64,000 nucleotides of DNA, taken from NCBI RefSeq assembly GCF_016862215.1, contig NZ_BOMN01000067.1, positions 1 through 64,000 of the forward strand, read 5' to 3'. The notes under the pieces are model-generated. The model did no database searches and was not told the origin of the DNA. It saw nothing but the letters and a program-made list of their open reading frames with translations. The position numbers and the translations under genes were made by a program. Below, one piece after another: positions 34,047 to 43,273 of the stretch. This DNA comes from Winogradskya humida. Its GTDB lineage: Bacteria; Actinomycetota; Actinomycetes; Mycobacteriales; Micromonosporaceae. Position 1 is the stretch's first letter. The number at the start of each line of letters is the position of its first letter.

Positions 34047-37000
34047 ATGGGGTATCGGCTCAGATGGCTCGCCTACCTGACGGGGGCGATGACGTTCTAC
34101 TGGGTGCTGCGGTCGGTTGACTCGTTGTTGAAACAGGTGCAGGAGTCGGGCAGCGACCAGTTCGGCGGGATGGAGTCGCTCGGCGGTGGGTTGTTGCCGG
34201 GGTCGGCGATGGCGCGTACCGGGTCGTTGCTGCGGGTGTGGCATGCCGCTGAGGCGCAGGTTCGCGAGACCATTGTGACCACGGCGACGCTGTATACGCT
34301 GGTGGACGGGTTGCTGATCCTCTGTTGTCTGGCGTTGCTGGTGGATGTCTGCCGGCGGTTGCACGATCTGCCGGCGCACCCGGATGCGTCGGTCGGTGCG
34401 CGGTGGGAGTTGTTTCACCGGATCGCTGTCTCGGGGCGGGCCTGGCGGATTCCGGTTGTCGCGGCGGCTGCTGACGCGATCGAGGATGTGCTGCGCTGGA
34501 TGCTCGTGCGGGAGGCCTGCGATGCCGGGGACGGCTACTCTCCGCCCGGCATGGTGGTCGGCGCTGTCTGGCTCGCCACGACGGCCAAGATCGTGTTGCT
34601 GGTGCTGTCGGTCGCGGTGATTGTGCTGCTGGCCCACGATCGCGGGGTCACGCGGGGCAGGTGGGGGTCGATCTGGTGGTCGGTGCGACGGCTGCGGGTG
34701 CCGATCGGTGCGACGCTGGCGTTTGCGGGGCTGTTGCTCGGTGATCCGACCGGGCAGGGCGCTGACCTGATCCGCAGCTGGATCGACAGTTGGGCCGATG
34801 CGGGGCGGGGGGTGTTCGCCGTCGCCGGGGCGGCGTTGCTCGGCTTCACCGGATGGCTGATCACCCGGCGGCTCGTGCTGGCCTCGCAGGACGACCAGAG
34901 CGCCCCGCGGGACGATGCGAGTGCCGGGCGCCGCCGGGAGGAGCTGCGGATGACCTGGATCTGGATCGGGGTCGGCGTGGTCGCGGCGGGCACGGCGATG
35001 GTCATCCTGCGCTGGGGTATGGACCGCGAGACGTCGCTCATTCTGGCCGCCACGGCCGCGATTCTGCTCGTGGCGATGCTGGTGCCGGGCAGCCGGTTCG
35101 CGGTGCGGTTCCCGTTGCTGGGCGGTTGGCGGGCGGTCCTGCTGATCGCGACGGTCGCGGCGTGGATCGTCTTCGCGGTGGCCGATTGGCGCGAGCTTGG
35201 TGCTCCCGCCACGGTGGCGACCGCCGTGCTGGTGCTCGAAGTGGCTGCCTGGGCCGGCCGCCGGCCACCCGCTACGGGCGCGACGCTCGCCAGGCAGCGG
35301 GATCTGGCGCAGCCGGAGCAGCCCGACTATCTCATCGCCCGGCGCATGGCCCGTTTCGTGGCGCTCGCGGCGCCGGTGGCGATGCTGATCGCGGCGGCCG
35401 GCGCGTTCGCACCCGTCCCGCTGGTGCTCCGGCTCTCCGGGCAGTCCAGCACCAGCACCTTCTGGTACGCGACCCTGCTCGCACTGTTCCTGCTCGTCGC
35501 CCCGGCAGCGACGGCGGTCGGCGGCTACCTGGGGCTGCGCGCGCTGGACGGCGAGGTGCCCCGGGCGTTGGAGCTGCGCTACCAGTGGGTCGCGCCGCTC
35601 GTGGTGTTCGGTGCCGCGCTCGGGCTGATCGGCGGCGCCGCGCACTGGGCCGTCATCGGGCCGCTGTCGATCGTCGCCGCGTTCCTGGCCACCGTGATCA
35701 TCGTGCTCGGCGAGGCGCAGCTGCGCTCCGAACGGCACGAGGCACCGCCGAGCTTCCTGCTCGCGGGTTTCACCCGGGTGCCGCCGGTGACGCTGCTGGT
35801 GCTGACCGCGCTCGTGGCCGGGCTGGCGTTCAGCGACAGTTCGGGTCACGCCGTCTTCCGGTCCGGCCTACTGCCCACGGAAATGACATCCGGCCCCATG
35901 CCTGAAAGTAAGGCGTCCGGGGCGATCCGGCAGGGCATCGACCTGGATGTCGCGTTCCAGCAGTGGGCGGCGCGCAACTGTGCCGACGCAGCGCACAAGG
36001 AACCCGTACCCATGGTGCTGGTCTCCGCGCCCGGAGGCGGTCTGAGAGCGGCCTATTGGACGGCCTCGAGCCTGTCCGATCTTTTCCCCGGTCAGGCGGC
36101 GAGCTGTCCCGGGGCCGCGGCCAGTAACCGGGTCTTCGCCGTCGGCGGCGCGTCCGGCGGGAGCCTCGGCGAGCTCGCCTGGATCGGCGGCCTGGCCGGC
36201 GATCGCGACGCCACCTGGTACGACACCGAGCTGGCCCGGCCGGACTTCCTCACCGACCCGCTGGCCTGGCTGCTCACCGTGGACCTGGCCCGCAGCTATC
36301 TCGGCTATCACGGCCAGGACCGCGCGCGCCGGCTCGAGAACCGCTGGACGCACCACGTCCCGGGGCTCGGCGGGGACTTCCTCGGCGGCAGCTGGGGGCT
36401 CGGCGGCACCGACCCGGTGCCGCTGCTGACCGGTACGCAGGTGGAGACCGGGTGCCGGCTCAACGTCGGCGGGCTGCGGATCACCGACCCCGTGGTGCAC
36501 CGGCAGGAGAGCAGCTGCACCACCGTCCACGAGGGAGCCGGCCAGCAGGACGCACCCGCCGTCTCGGACCTGCTCGACTACGTGTGCGGGCCGGAACGAG
36601 GCAGCCCCGGCTCGGGCATCTCCCGGGCGACGGCGGCGCTGCTCTCCGCGCGGTTCCCGTGGGTGTCGCCGTCCGGGCAGCTCTACCGCTGCGCCGATCA
36701 GGTGGCCGGCACCGGCACCGACGCCACCCGGATCGCCGTGGTCGACGGCGGCTACGCGGACAACACCGGCATGGGCCTGCTGCTGGATGTGTGGCCGCGC
36801 CTGGAGAAGTTGATCGCCGCGCACAACGCGACGGGTGGCGCGGCGCCGATCGTGCCGGTCTTCCTGGAGGTGGACAATCACTACGCCGCCGTCGCCGCGC
36901 CCGCCGCGCCCGCCCACACGGTCGAGACGCTGGTCCCGCCGCTGACCCGGGACCGGCCGGACGAGCTCGACGACCTGACCCTGCGGGCGCGCACCGAGGC

Positions 37001-37247
37001 GATCTTCGACGGCCCGGTGCCGGGGCTGGCCGCCGACTGCGACGTCGACCCGCCGGCCGGGCGCTACCTGCGGATCAGCCCGAAGATCTCGCCGGGGCTC
37101 CCGGCGCCGCTGGCCTGGAAGCTGTCCAAGGTTGCCACAGAGGATCTGCGCGGGCAACGGATCAAGGCACTGCGCGAGCCCGGCCCGGCCGCGCTGAAGC
37201 TGTGGGCCGAGGGCACCCCGCCGGCCCTGTGCCGGTCGCTGTCGTAA
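34047..37247 (+). CDS. Polytopic membrane protein with C-terminal patatin-like lipase domain
   Basis: 1066 residues. Residues 1-620 hold about ten to twelve transmembrane helices with a basic cytosolic loop near 280-300. The C-terminal domain is patatin-like: oxyanion APGGGLRAAYW (662 onwards), nucleophile elbow GGASGGS with Ser703, and DGGYADN with Asp900, together the Ser-Asp dyad of patatin phospholipases. The likely role is a membrane-bound acyl hydrolase of phospholipids. The TM-patatin fusion of this size is unusual to my eye. The LAL regulator starts 10 bp after its TAA, with AAGGGGA between, so the two are co-transcribed. Confidence 0.82.
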   Translation: MGYRLRWLAYLTGAMTFYWVLRSVDSLLKQVQESGSDQFGGMESLGGGLLPGSAMARTGSLLRVWHAAEAQVRETIVTTATLYTLVDGLLILCCLALLVDVCRRLHDLPAHPDASVGARWELFHRIAVSGRAWRIPVVAAAADAIEDVLRWMLVREACDAGDGYSPPGMVVGAVWLATTAKIVLLVLSVAVIVLLAHDRGVTRGRWGSIWWSVRRLRVPIGATLAFAGLLLGDPTGQGADLIRSWIDSWADAGRGVFAVAGAALLGFTGWLITRRLVLASQDDQSAPRDDASAGRRREELRMTWIWIGVGVVAAGTAMVILRWGMDRETSLILAATAAILLVAMLVPGSRFAVRFPLLGGWRAVLLIATVAAWIVFAVADWRELGAPATVATAVLVLEVAAWAGRRPPATGATLARQRDLAQPEQPDYLIARRMARFVALAAPVAMLIAAAGAFAPVPLVLRLSGQSSTSTFWYATLLALFLLVAPAATAVGGYLGLRALDGEVPRALELRYQWVAPLVVFGAALGLIGGAAHWAVIGPLSIVAAFLATVIIVLGEAQLRSERHEAPPSFLLAGFTRVPPVTLLVLTALVAGLAFSDSSGHAVFRSGLLPTEMTSGPMPESKASGAIRQGIDLDVAFQQWAARNCADAAHKEPVPMVLVSAPGGGLRAAYWTASSLSDLFPGQAASCPGAAASNRVFAVGGASGGSLGELAWIGGLAGDRDATWYDTELARPDFLTDPLAWLLTVDLARSYLGYHGQDRARRLENRWTHHVPGLGGDFLGGSWGLGGTDPVPLLTGTQVETGCRLNVGGLRITDPVVHRQESSCTTVHEGAGQQDAPAVSDLLDYVCGPERGSPGSGISRATAALLSARFPWVSPSGQLYRCADQVAGTGTDATRIAVVDGGYADNTGMGLLLDVWPRLEKLIAAHNATGGAAPIVPVFLEVDNHYAAVAAPAAPAHTVETLVPPLTRDRPDELDDLTLRARTEAIFDGPVPGLAADCDVDPPAGRYLRISPKISPGLPAPLAWKLSKVATEDLRGQRIKALREPGPAALKLWAEGTPPALCRSLS

Positions 37248-37256
37248 GGGGACCGG

Positions 37257-40130
37257 ATGCCGTTCAGGGCAGATGCGGTCGCGCACCCGATCATCGGCAG
37301 GGCCCCGCACCTGCGCCGGCTGGACCGCCTCGCCACCGGACTGCGGGGCGGGCGCGGCGGCGTCACCGTGCTCACCGGCGAGCCGGGAATCGGCAAGTCG
37401 GCGCTGCTCACCCGGCTGCTCGGGCGCGCCCGGGACGTCACGATCCTGGCCACCTCGGGTCTGGAATCGGAGACGTCACTGCCGTTCGCCGCGCTCGGTG
37501 ACCTGCTGCGCCCGCTGCTGCCCCGGCTCGCGAACCTGCCCGGGCCGCAGGCCGACGCGCTGGGTGCGGCACTCACGCTGACCCGCCCCGACGGGCCCGC
37601 CGCACCGTACGCCGTGTGCATGGCGACCCTCACGATGCTCACCGCCGCGGCCGACCGGCAACCGGTGCTCGTGGTCGTCGACGACGCCGGCTGGATCGAC
37701 CATCCGTCGCTGGCCGCCCTGCTGTTCGCCGCCCGGCGCATCGAGAACGACGCGGTCGCGATGGTGTTCGCCGCCCGCGACCCGGTGCCGCCCGAGTTCC
37801 TCGCGGCCGGGGTCGAGGTGCTGCACCTGGACGGCCTGAGCCTGGCGGCCGGCGGCGATCTGCTGGAGGTGCTGCGCCCCGGCAGGGTCGACCCCGAGGT
37901 GCGGACCGGGCTGTGGTCGGCGACCGGTGGCAATCCGCTGGCGCTGACCCAGCTCTGCGGGGTGCTCACCGACGACCAGCTCGCCGGGGCGGTCGCCCTC
38001 CCCGATCCGCTGCCGCTCGGCGCCGGCCTGCGGGACGCTTTCGCGGCGCGGCTCGCTCCGCTGCCTCAGGAAACCAGGACCGCTCTGCTCACGGTCGCGC
38101 TTTCCGCAACACCCGATGTGGGTACGCTCACCGCGGCCCTCGACACGGTCGGCGTCGGTTCGCAGGCGCTCGCCGCCGCCACATGCGCGGAACTGCTCGC
38201 ATACCGGGGCACCCGCGTCACGCTGACCCACCCGCTGCTGCGCGCGGCAGTCCGGCACGCCGCCACCCCCGTCGACCGTCGCCGGGTCTACGACGCGCTC
38301 GCCGCGACCTCGGAAGGCGAGACCCGCGCCTGGTACCGCGCGGCCGAACTCACCGGCACGGACGAGGCCGCCGCCAACGAGCTGGAGAACGCCGCCGACG
38401 GGATGCGCCGCCGCGCCGGGTTCGCCGCCGCGGCACGGGCCATGCACCGTGCGGCCGAGCTGACCGGCGACCGCGGGACCCGGGTCCGCCGGCTCGTTGT
38501 CGCGGCCAACGACGCGCAGGTCTGCGGTCACCTGCCGGAGGCGTCCAGCTGGCTCGGCGAGGCCCTGCCCGCGGCCGAGGACCCCGCGCTGCGCGCTGAC
38601 GTCGCTCTCGCGTACGGCTGGGTGCTGAACCGCTGCGGCGCACCTGCCACCGCCCAGCAGGTGCTGTCCCGGGCCGCCCGTCAGGTCCTGGCCACCGACC
38701 CGCACCGCGCGGCCGCCCTGTGGTGCGCGGCGGTGAACCCCGCACTCACCGAGGGCCGGGTCCGCGAAGCCGTCAGCTACGCCGACCGGGCCGTCGCCCT
38801 GCTCACCGGCACGGGCACCATCGTGGCGACGCCCGCCCTGGCGCCGGCGCGGATTCTGCTCGCCGAGGCGCTGGTCGTGCGCGGCCGGGTCGCCGAAGGA
38901 CAGCGGCTGTTCGACGAGGAGCGGGACTTCCTCGACGGGCTCGACCCGCTTGACGACGCCGAGGACCTCGCGATGGTGGGCCTCACCCGGCTCTGGCTGG
39001 ACCAACCGGACCGGGCCCGCGCCACCCTGACCGCGGTCACCGAAGCCACGCGTCGCGCGGGCGCCCTCGGACCGCTGTCCCGGGCCCTGGTCTTCACCGC
39101 GATGCTGCGGCACACCACCGGGGACTGGCTCATCGGGTACGCCGAAGCCGACGAAGCCCTGCGCCTCGCCCGGGAACTCCGCGACGTCTCCACCACCGGG
39201 CTCGCCCTGGTCGTCCTCGGCCGGTACGCCGCGTCCCTGGGCCGGCTGACCGAAGCCGACATCCACCTCGCCGAAGCAGCCCGGATCGCGGGCCCCTCCG
39301 GCGTCGCGGGCCTGACCGTGTTCCACGGCTCGGCACTCGGGCTGCGCCACCTCGCCGCCGGAGATGCCGCCGACGCGGTCGCCAGCCTCGAAGCCGTACG
39401 CGAGTTCGCGGACCGTTCCGGAGCCCAGAACCCGGTCATGGCATCGTGGTCGGCCGACCTCGTCGAGGCGTACCGGCTGACCGGCGACCTCGACCGCGCC
39501 CGCGAACAGCTCGAGGCCCTGGAACGCAGCAGCACCCTGCCGAGCGTGTGCGCCGCGGTGGCAGCCCAGCGCGGAGCCCTCACCACGGATCCCGACGAGG
39601 CAGAAATCTGGTTCCGCCAGGCCCTCGACGGGTACGCCCACCAGCCCTTCGCCCGCGCCCGCGCCACCTTCGCCCACGGCGAGCTCCTCACCCGCCACGG
39701 ACTGCACACCCGGGCCACCCCGCTGCTCGTCGACGCGATGTCCACGTTCCGGCGACTCGGCGCGGAACCGTTCTGTGCGCGTACGGCGGCATTGCTGTCC
39801 GCGGCGGGAGAACGTCCCAACCCGGACCCGGCGCTGGTCCTGGCCTCCCTGACACCCCGCGAACTCCAGGTCGCCCGCGCGGTCGCCGACGGCCTGAGCA
39901 ACCCGGAAGCCGCAGCGGCCCTGTTCGTCTCCCGCAAAACGGTGGAGACCCACCTCTCCAGCGCATACCGGAAACTGGGCGTCCGCTCCCGCACCCAACT
40001 CGTCCGCTACCTCGCAGGAACCGGCATCTCAGGGAGTTCCCCCACAGCCGAACGGCCCGCCGAAGTGTCAGGTTTCCAGCATCCCCGGGACCTCCCCGAA
40101 GCGACCGTACGCAGGTCCCGGCGACGCTGA
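37257..40130 (+). CDS. LAL-type LuxR-family ATPase regulator
   Basis: 957 residues. An N-terminal AAA/STAND ATPase carries Walker A GEPGIGKSA (41-49) and Walker B VLVVVDDAG (about 139-147). A long helical TPR-like region fills residues about 280-840, and the C-terminal LuxR/GerE helix-turn-helix spans about 864-918 (LTPRELQVARAVADG, VSRKTVETHLSSAYRK). LAL proteins are large ligand- and ATP-gated transcription activators. It follows the patatin gene in the same transcript and precedes the haem peroxidase by 45 bp; both neighbours are plausible targets. Confidence 0.92.
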   Translation: MPFRADAVAHPIIGRAPHLRRLDRLATGLRGGRGGVTVLTGEPGIGKSALLTRLLGRARDVTILATSGLESETSLPFAALGDLLRPLLPRLANLPGPQADALGAALTLTRPDGPAAPYAVCMATLTMLTAAADRQPVLVVVDDAGWIDHPSLAALLFAARRIENDAVAMVFAARDPVPPEFLAAGVEVLHLDGLSLAAGGDLLEVLRPGRVDPEVRTGLWSATGGNPLALTQLCGVLTDDQLAGAVALPDPLPLGAGLRDAFAARLAPLPQETRTALLTVALSATPDVGTLTAALDTVGVGSQALAAATCAELLAYRGTRVTLTHPLLRAAVRHAATPVDRRRVYDALAATSEGETRAWYRAAELTGTDEAAANELENAADGMRRRAGFAAAARAMHRAAELTGDRGTRVRRLVVAANDAQVCGHLPEASSWLGEALPAAEDPALRADVALAYGWVLNRCGAPATAQQVLSRAARQVLATDPHRAAALWCAAVNPALTEGRVREAVSYADRAVALLTGTGTIVATPALAPARILLAEALVVRGRVAEGQRLFDEERDFLDGLDPLDDAEDLAMVGLTRLWLDQPDRARATLTAVTEATRRAGALGPLSRALVFTAMLRHTTGDWLIGYAEADEALRLARELRDVSTTGLALVVLGRYAASLGRLTEADIHLAEAARIAGPSGVAGLTVFHGSALGLRHLAAGDAADAVASLEAVREFADRSGAQNPVMASWSADLVEAYRLTGDLDRAREQLEALERSSTLPSVCAAVAAQRGALTTDPDEAEIWFRQALDGYAHQPFARARATFAHGELLTRHGLHTRATPLLVDAMSTFRRLGAEPFCARTAALLSAAGERPNPDPALVLASLTPRELQVARAVADGLSNPEAAAALFVSRKTVETHLSSAYRKLGVRSRTQLVRYLAGTGISGSSPTAERPAEVSGFQHPRDLPEATVRRSRRR

Positions 40131-40175
40131 CTCGTCGAACACGAAGACGTCGTACAAGCAGACGAGGAGCCGCAC

Positions 40176-41906
40176 ATGAAGCGGAGCGGTGAGGTAAGCC
40201 GGATCATCACCGGTCTGAGGCACGGCGGGCACGCCATCGCCGACAACGCGCCGGACGTGGATGAGCTCAAGGAAGCCGGCTGGACGCCACTGAGCGAGGT
40301 GGTTCAGGATTCGCAGGCCCGGGGCGCCGATGCGAAGGATCACTACATCGGTACCACCGACTTCGACTACCTGTTCAAGGATCTCGTCGGCAAGCCCGAC
40401 AAGCATCTGCCGGCGGGCAGCGACGCCGAGGTGGCGGCAACGGTGGCCGGGCTGAACCAACTCGGTGACGCGATGATCGACCAGGAACCCCCGGCCGATG
40501 ATCGCAGCTCGCCGATCCCGCCGATCTACACGTACTACGGGCAGTTCGTCGATCACGACCTGACGGCCGCCACGGACAACGACAGCAAGATCAGCATTCG
40601 CGACACCCACCTGCCACCGCTCGACCCGGCGCTGGTCAAGGACCTGCTCAAGAACGCCCGGAACCCGGCCCTGAACCTCGACTCGGTGTACGGCGACGGC
40701 CCGTTCGTGGCGCCGGGTGACGACCCCGACCGCATCGAGGTGCCCTACCAGGTCGAGGACCGGGCCAAGCTGAGTCTCGGGCAGCTGACCACGGTCAACG
40801 CGGGCGTGCTCATCCCGCCGGTCGACGACATGGCCCGCGACCTGCCCCGGCGTGCGGACAAGGTGCCGCTGGTCGGCGACGCCCGCAACGACGAGAACCT
40901 CATCGTGGCCCAGCTGCACGTGGCTTTCCTGCGCTTCCACAATGCGACGGTCGACTGGGTACGCGCGAACGAGCCCCAGCGCACCGGCCTGAGCGACGTG
41001 TTCCTGCGCGCCCGGGACCTGACCCGGTGGACGTACCAGTGGCTGACCATCCACGACTTCCTGCGTACGGTGACCGGGCCGGAGACCGTGGACTTCGTGC
41101 TGGGCAACGACGGCGACGACCTGCTGGGGCTGACCGGCGCCGCGAAACCGTACATGCCGCTGGAATTCTCGGTGGCGGCCTACCGGTTCGGCCACAGCAT
41201 GGTCCGCGGGGTCTACGACTGGAACCGCAACTTCGGCCGGCCCGGCAACAACCTGCTGCCGAACGCCCCGTTCCGGTTCATGTTCATCTTCACCGGCACG
41301 GGCGACCTGGGCGGCAACGACACCCTGCCGACCAACTGGGCGGCCGAGTGGAACCGTTTCGTGGACAAGGACAGCCTGTTCGCCGACCGGTTCGCCCGCC
41401 GCATCGACACCCACCTGGCGCTCCCGCTGTCCGACATGGTGAACCAGACGGCCGGTCAGAACGACGGCCCGGACGTGCTGACCCTGCTCAAACAGCTGGC
41501 CCGGCGCAATCTGCTGCGCGGCTACCGGCTCGCGCTGCCGACCGGCCAGGCCGTCGCCGAGGAACTGGGCATCACGCCGCTGACCCCTGACGAGGTCGTC
41601 GGCCGGATCGCCGACCCCGACAAGGGCCCGACCGCCCTGCAGAAGGTCATCAAGGACAACGGCTTCGACGCGAGGACGCCGCTGTGGTTCTACGTCCTGC
41701 GCGAATCCGAGGTCAAGGCCCAGGGCAACACGCTGGGCGCGGTCGGCAGCCGCATCGTGGCCGAGACCATCATCGGCCAGGTCCGCTTCGACCGGACCTC
41801 CTACCTGAACCAGACCAGCTGGTCCCCGGTCGACGGCGTCCGATTCCCGGACGGCAGCCCGGTCAACTCGATCGCCGACTTCCTGCGGTTCGCGGGTGTC
41901 CTCTGA
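40176..41906 (+). CDS. Animal-type haem peroxidase family protein
   Basis: 576 residues, ATG with GAGGAG upstream. Myeloperoxidase/XPO-superfamily landmarks are YGQFVDHDLT with distal His127, LHVAFLRFHNATVDW, and AAYRFGHSMVRG with proximal haem-ligand His340, followed by the conserved GRPGNN and helical C-terminus. There is no signal peptide, so it is cytosolic unless exported unconventionally. Bacterial members oxidise halides or organic substrates and are mostly uncharacterised. Its position after a patatin-like lipase and a LAL regulator suggests lipid oxidation, but that is inference. Confidence 0.9.
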   Translation: MKRSGEVSRIITGLRHGGHAIADNAPDVDELKEAGWTPLSEVVQDSQARGADAKDHYIGTTDFDYLFKDLVGKPDKHLPAGSDAEVAATVAGLNQLGDAMIDQEPPADDRSSPIPPIYTYYGQFVDHDLTAATDNDSKISIRDTHLPPLDPALVKDLLKNARNPALNLDSVYGDGPFVAPGDDPDRIEVPYQVEDRAKLSLGQLTTVNAGVLIPPVDDMARDLPRRADKVPLVGDARNDENLIVAQLHVAFLRFHNATVDWVRANEPQRTGLSDVFLRARDLTRWTYQWLTIHDFLRTVTGPETVDFVLGNDGDDLLGLTGAAKPYMPLEFSVAAYRFGHSMVRGVYDWNRNFGRPGNNLLPNAPFRFMFIFTGTGDLGGNDTLPTNWAAEWNRFVDKDSLFADRFARRIDTHLALPLSDMVNQTAGQNDGPDVLTLLKQLARRNLLRGYRLALPTGQAVAEELGITPLTPDEVVGRIADPDKGPTALQKVIKDNGFDARTPLWFYVLRESEVKAQGNTLGAVGSRIVAETIIGQVRFDRTSYLNQTSWSPVDGVRFPDGSPVNSIADFLRFAGVL

Positions 41907-41965
41907 TCCGGTAGTTCGCGGGCGGGCCGGGCGTGCCGCGGCCGGGTCTCCGGGAAGATCGGGGG

Positions 41966-42415
41966 ATGAGGTTTCGAGGGGAACTGCAGGCGACCGGCGG
42001 GACGACCACCGGATTCCGGGTCGGCGACGATGTCGTGGCGGAGCTGGGTGGTGGGGGTCGTCCCAAGGTCGTGGTGACGGTCAACGGGTACGAGTGGCGG
42101 GGGTCGATCGCGAAGATGGGCGGCGCCTACTGGCTCGGGGTGAGTGCTGAGCGCCGGGGTGCGGCGGGGATCGCCGCCGGGGAGGTGCATGACGTGGATG
42201 TCGTGCTGGATGCCGCGCCGCGGGAGGTCGAGGTGCCGGCGGAGTTGGCGGCGGCGCTGGAGGCCGTCCCGGAGGCGAAGGCGTTCTGGGACGGCCTGTC
42301 CGCGAGCAACAAGGGCTGGCATGTGCTGCAGGTGACCGGGGCGAAGACCGCGGAGACCCGGGCCCGGCGCATCGAGAAGTCGGTCACCATGCTCAAGGCC
42401 GGGAAGGCACGCTGA
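41966..42415 (+). CDS. YdeI/OmpD-associated-like protein (DUF1905 type)
   Basis: The ATG at 41966 gives MRFRGELQATGGTTTGFRV, the usual beginning of DUF1905 barrels; 11 upstream in-frame codons are dropped. 149 residues: an N-terminal small beta-barrel (VVVTVNGYEWRGSI... YWLGVSAERR) and a C-terminal helical tail with ALEAVPEAKAFWDGLSASNK and RARRIEKSVTMLKAGK, typical of the bacteriocin-protection YdeI/OmpD-associated family. Function is poorly defined. Its stop abuts the stop of the convergent lipoprotein gene with no gap. Confidence 0.8.
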   Translation: MRFRGELQATGGTTTGFRVGDDVVAELGGGGRPKVVVTVNGYEWRGSIAKMGGAYWLGVSAERRGAAGIAAGEVHDVDVVLDAAPREVEVPAELAAALEAVPEAKAFWDGLSASNKGWHVLQVTGAKTAETRARRIEKSVTMLKAGKAR

Positions 42416-43108
42416 CTACTTCACGCGGCTGAGGGTGGAGCCGACCAGTTTCTGCCAGTCGTTGGAGAATTCCGGGTTGGCGCTGGCGCCGGACTTGCCC
42501 AGGCGGTAGATGGCGTACTGGTCGACGAGCAGGACGTTGTCGCGGGTCAGGGCGACGACGGCGATGTCCGCGGTGGCGGCGTGGGCCTTGTCGTACTGCT
42601 TGTTGCGGAGGGTGACGAAGCCGTTCCAGGCGCCCTGGCCGAGCGTGGTGGTCTTCGCCGTCTCGGTGTACGCGGGTTCGTCGCGGTCGCCGGTCTTCGC
42701 CGGTTTCTGCACGCTCGGCGGGCAGGCGTCGGCGACCGCGCGCAGGGTCGCGAGGGCCGTCGCGGACGAGATCGCGTCGTCGTAGACCAGGGCGTGCTGG
42801 GTCAGGCTCTGCACGCCGCCGGTGCCCTCGTCGGACAGTGTCGCGGAGACCGGCGACGGTTTGCCGGGCACCGCGGCCGCCGCCGTGTCGGCGCCGCAGA
42901 TGCTGACCAGCTCGGCGGGTGCCGCCGACTCGCCCGGGTCTTTCCAGGTCGGGCCGATGTCCGCGGCTTTGAGGAGGGCGGCACGCATGGTGTCGACGCT
43001 GATGACGTTCTTGTCGGGCTCCGGTGTGTCGTCCGAGGAGCAGCCCGCGAAGGCGGCGACGGCAAGGACGGTGACAACACTGCGAAGCACCCGGCCAACC
43101 TGAAGCAT
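42416..43108 (-). CDS. Lipoprotein with PknH-like extracellular sensor domain
   Basis: 230 residues. A lipobox AFAGC with Cys23 makes it a lipoprotein anchored on the outer face of the membrane. The mature domain (MRAALLKAADIGPTWK, SICGADTA, ACPPSVQ, GFVTLRNKQYDKA, DIAVVALTRDNVLLV) has the pattern of the PknH sensor-like domain, including two cysteines. Such free-standing sensor domains occur widely in actinobacteria and may bind wall or small ligands. The start at 43108 lacks a strong ribosome-binding site. Confidence 0.78.
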   Translation of the reverse strand: MLQVGRVLRSVVTVLAVAAFAGCSSDDTPEPDKNVISVDTMRAALLKAADIGPTWKDPGESAAPAELVSICGADTAAAAVPGKPSPVSATLSDEGTGGVQSLTQHALVYDDAISSATALATLRAVADACPPSVQKPAKTGDRDEPAYTETAKTTTLGQGAWNGFVTLRNKQYDKAHAATADIAVVALTRDNVLLVDQYAIYRLGKSGASANPEFSNDWQKLVGSTLSRVK

Positions 43109-43273
43109 TCGGACATGATGGCAGACGCACGACCGCCCGCCCGGATGCCGGGCGGGCGGCGGGACGCGTCCCCCTCGGCGCGCCCAGGGACAAGAGGCCT
43201 GGCCGGAGCCCGGTGATGCCTGTTGTCGGCTTCCTGACGTGCGCGCTCGCCAGGACGCATCCGATGGTTACGG

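Noticed and set aside
33429..35849. Long minus-strand ORF (806 codons) opposite the patatin gene
   Set aside because: Only its last part, the sigma factor region 2, is protein-like; the rest is an antisense shadow of the patatin-like gene.
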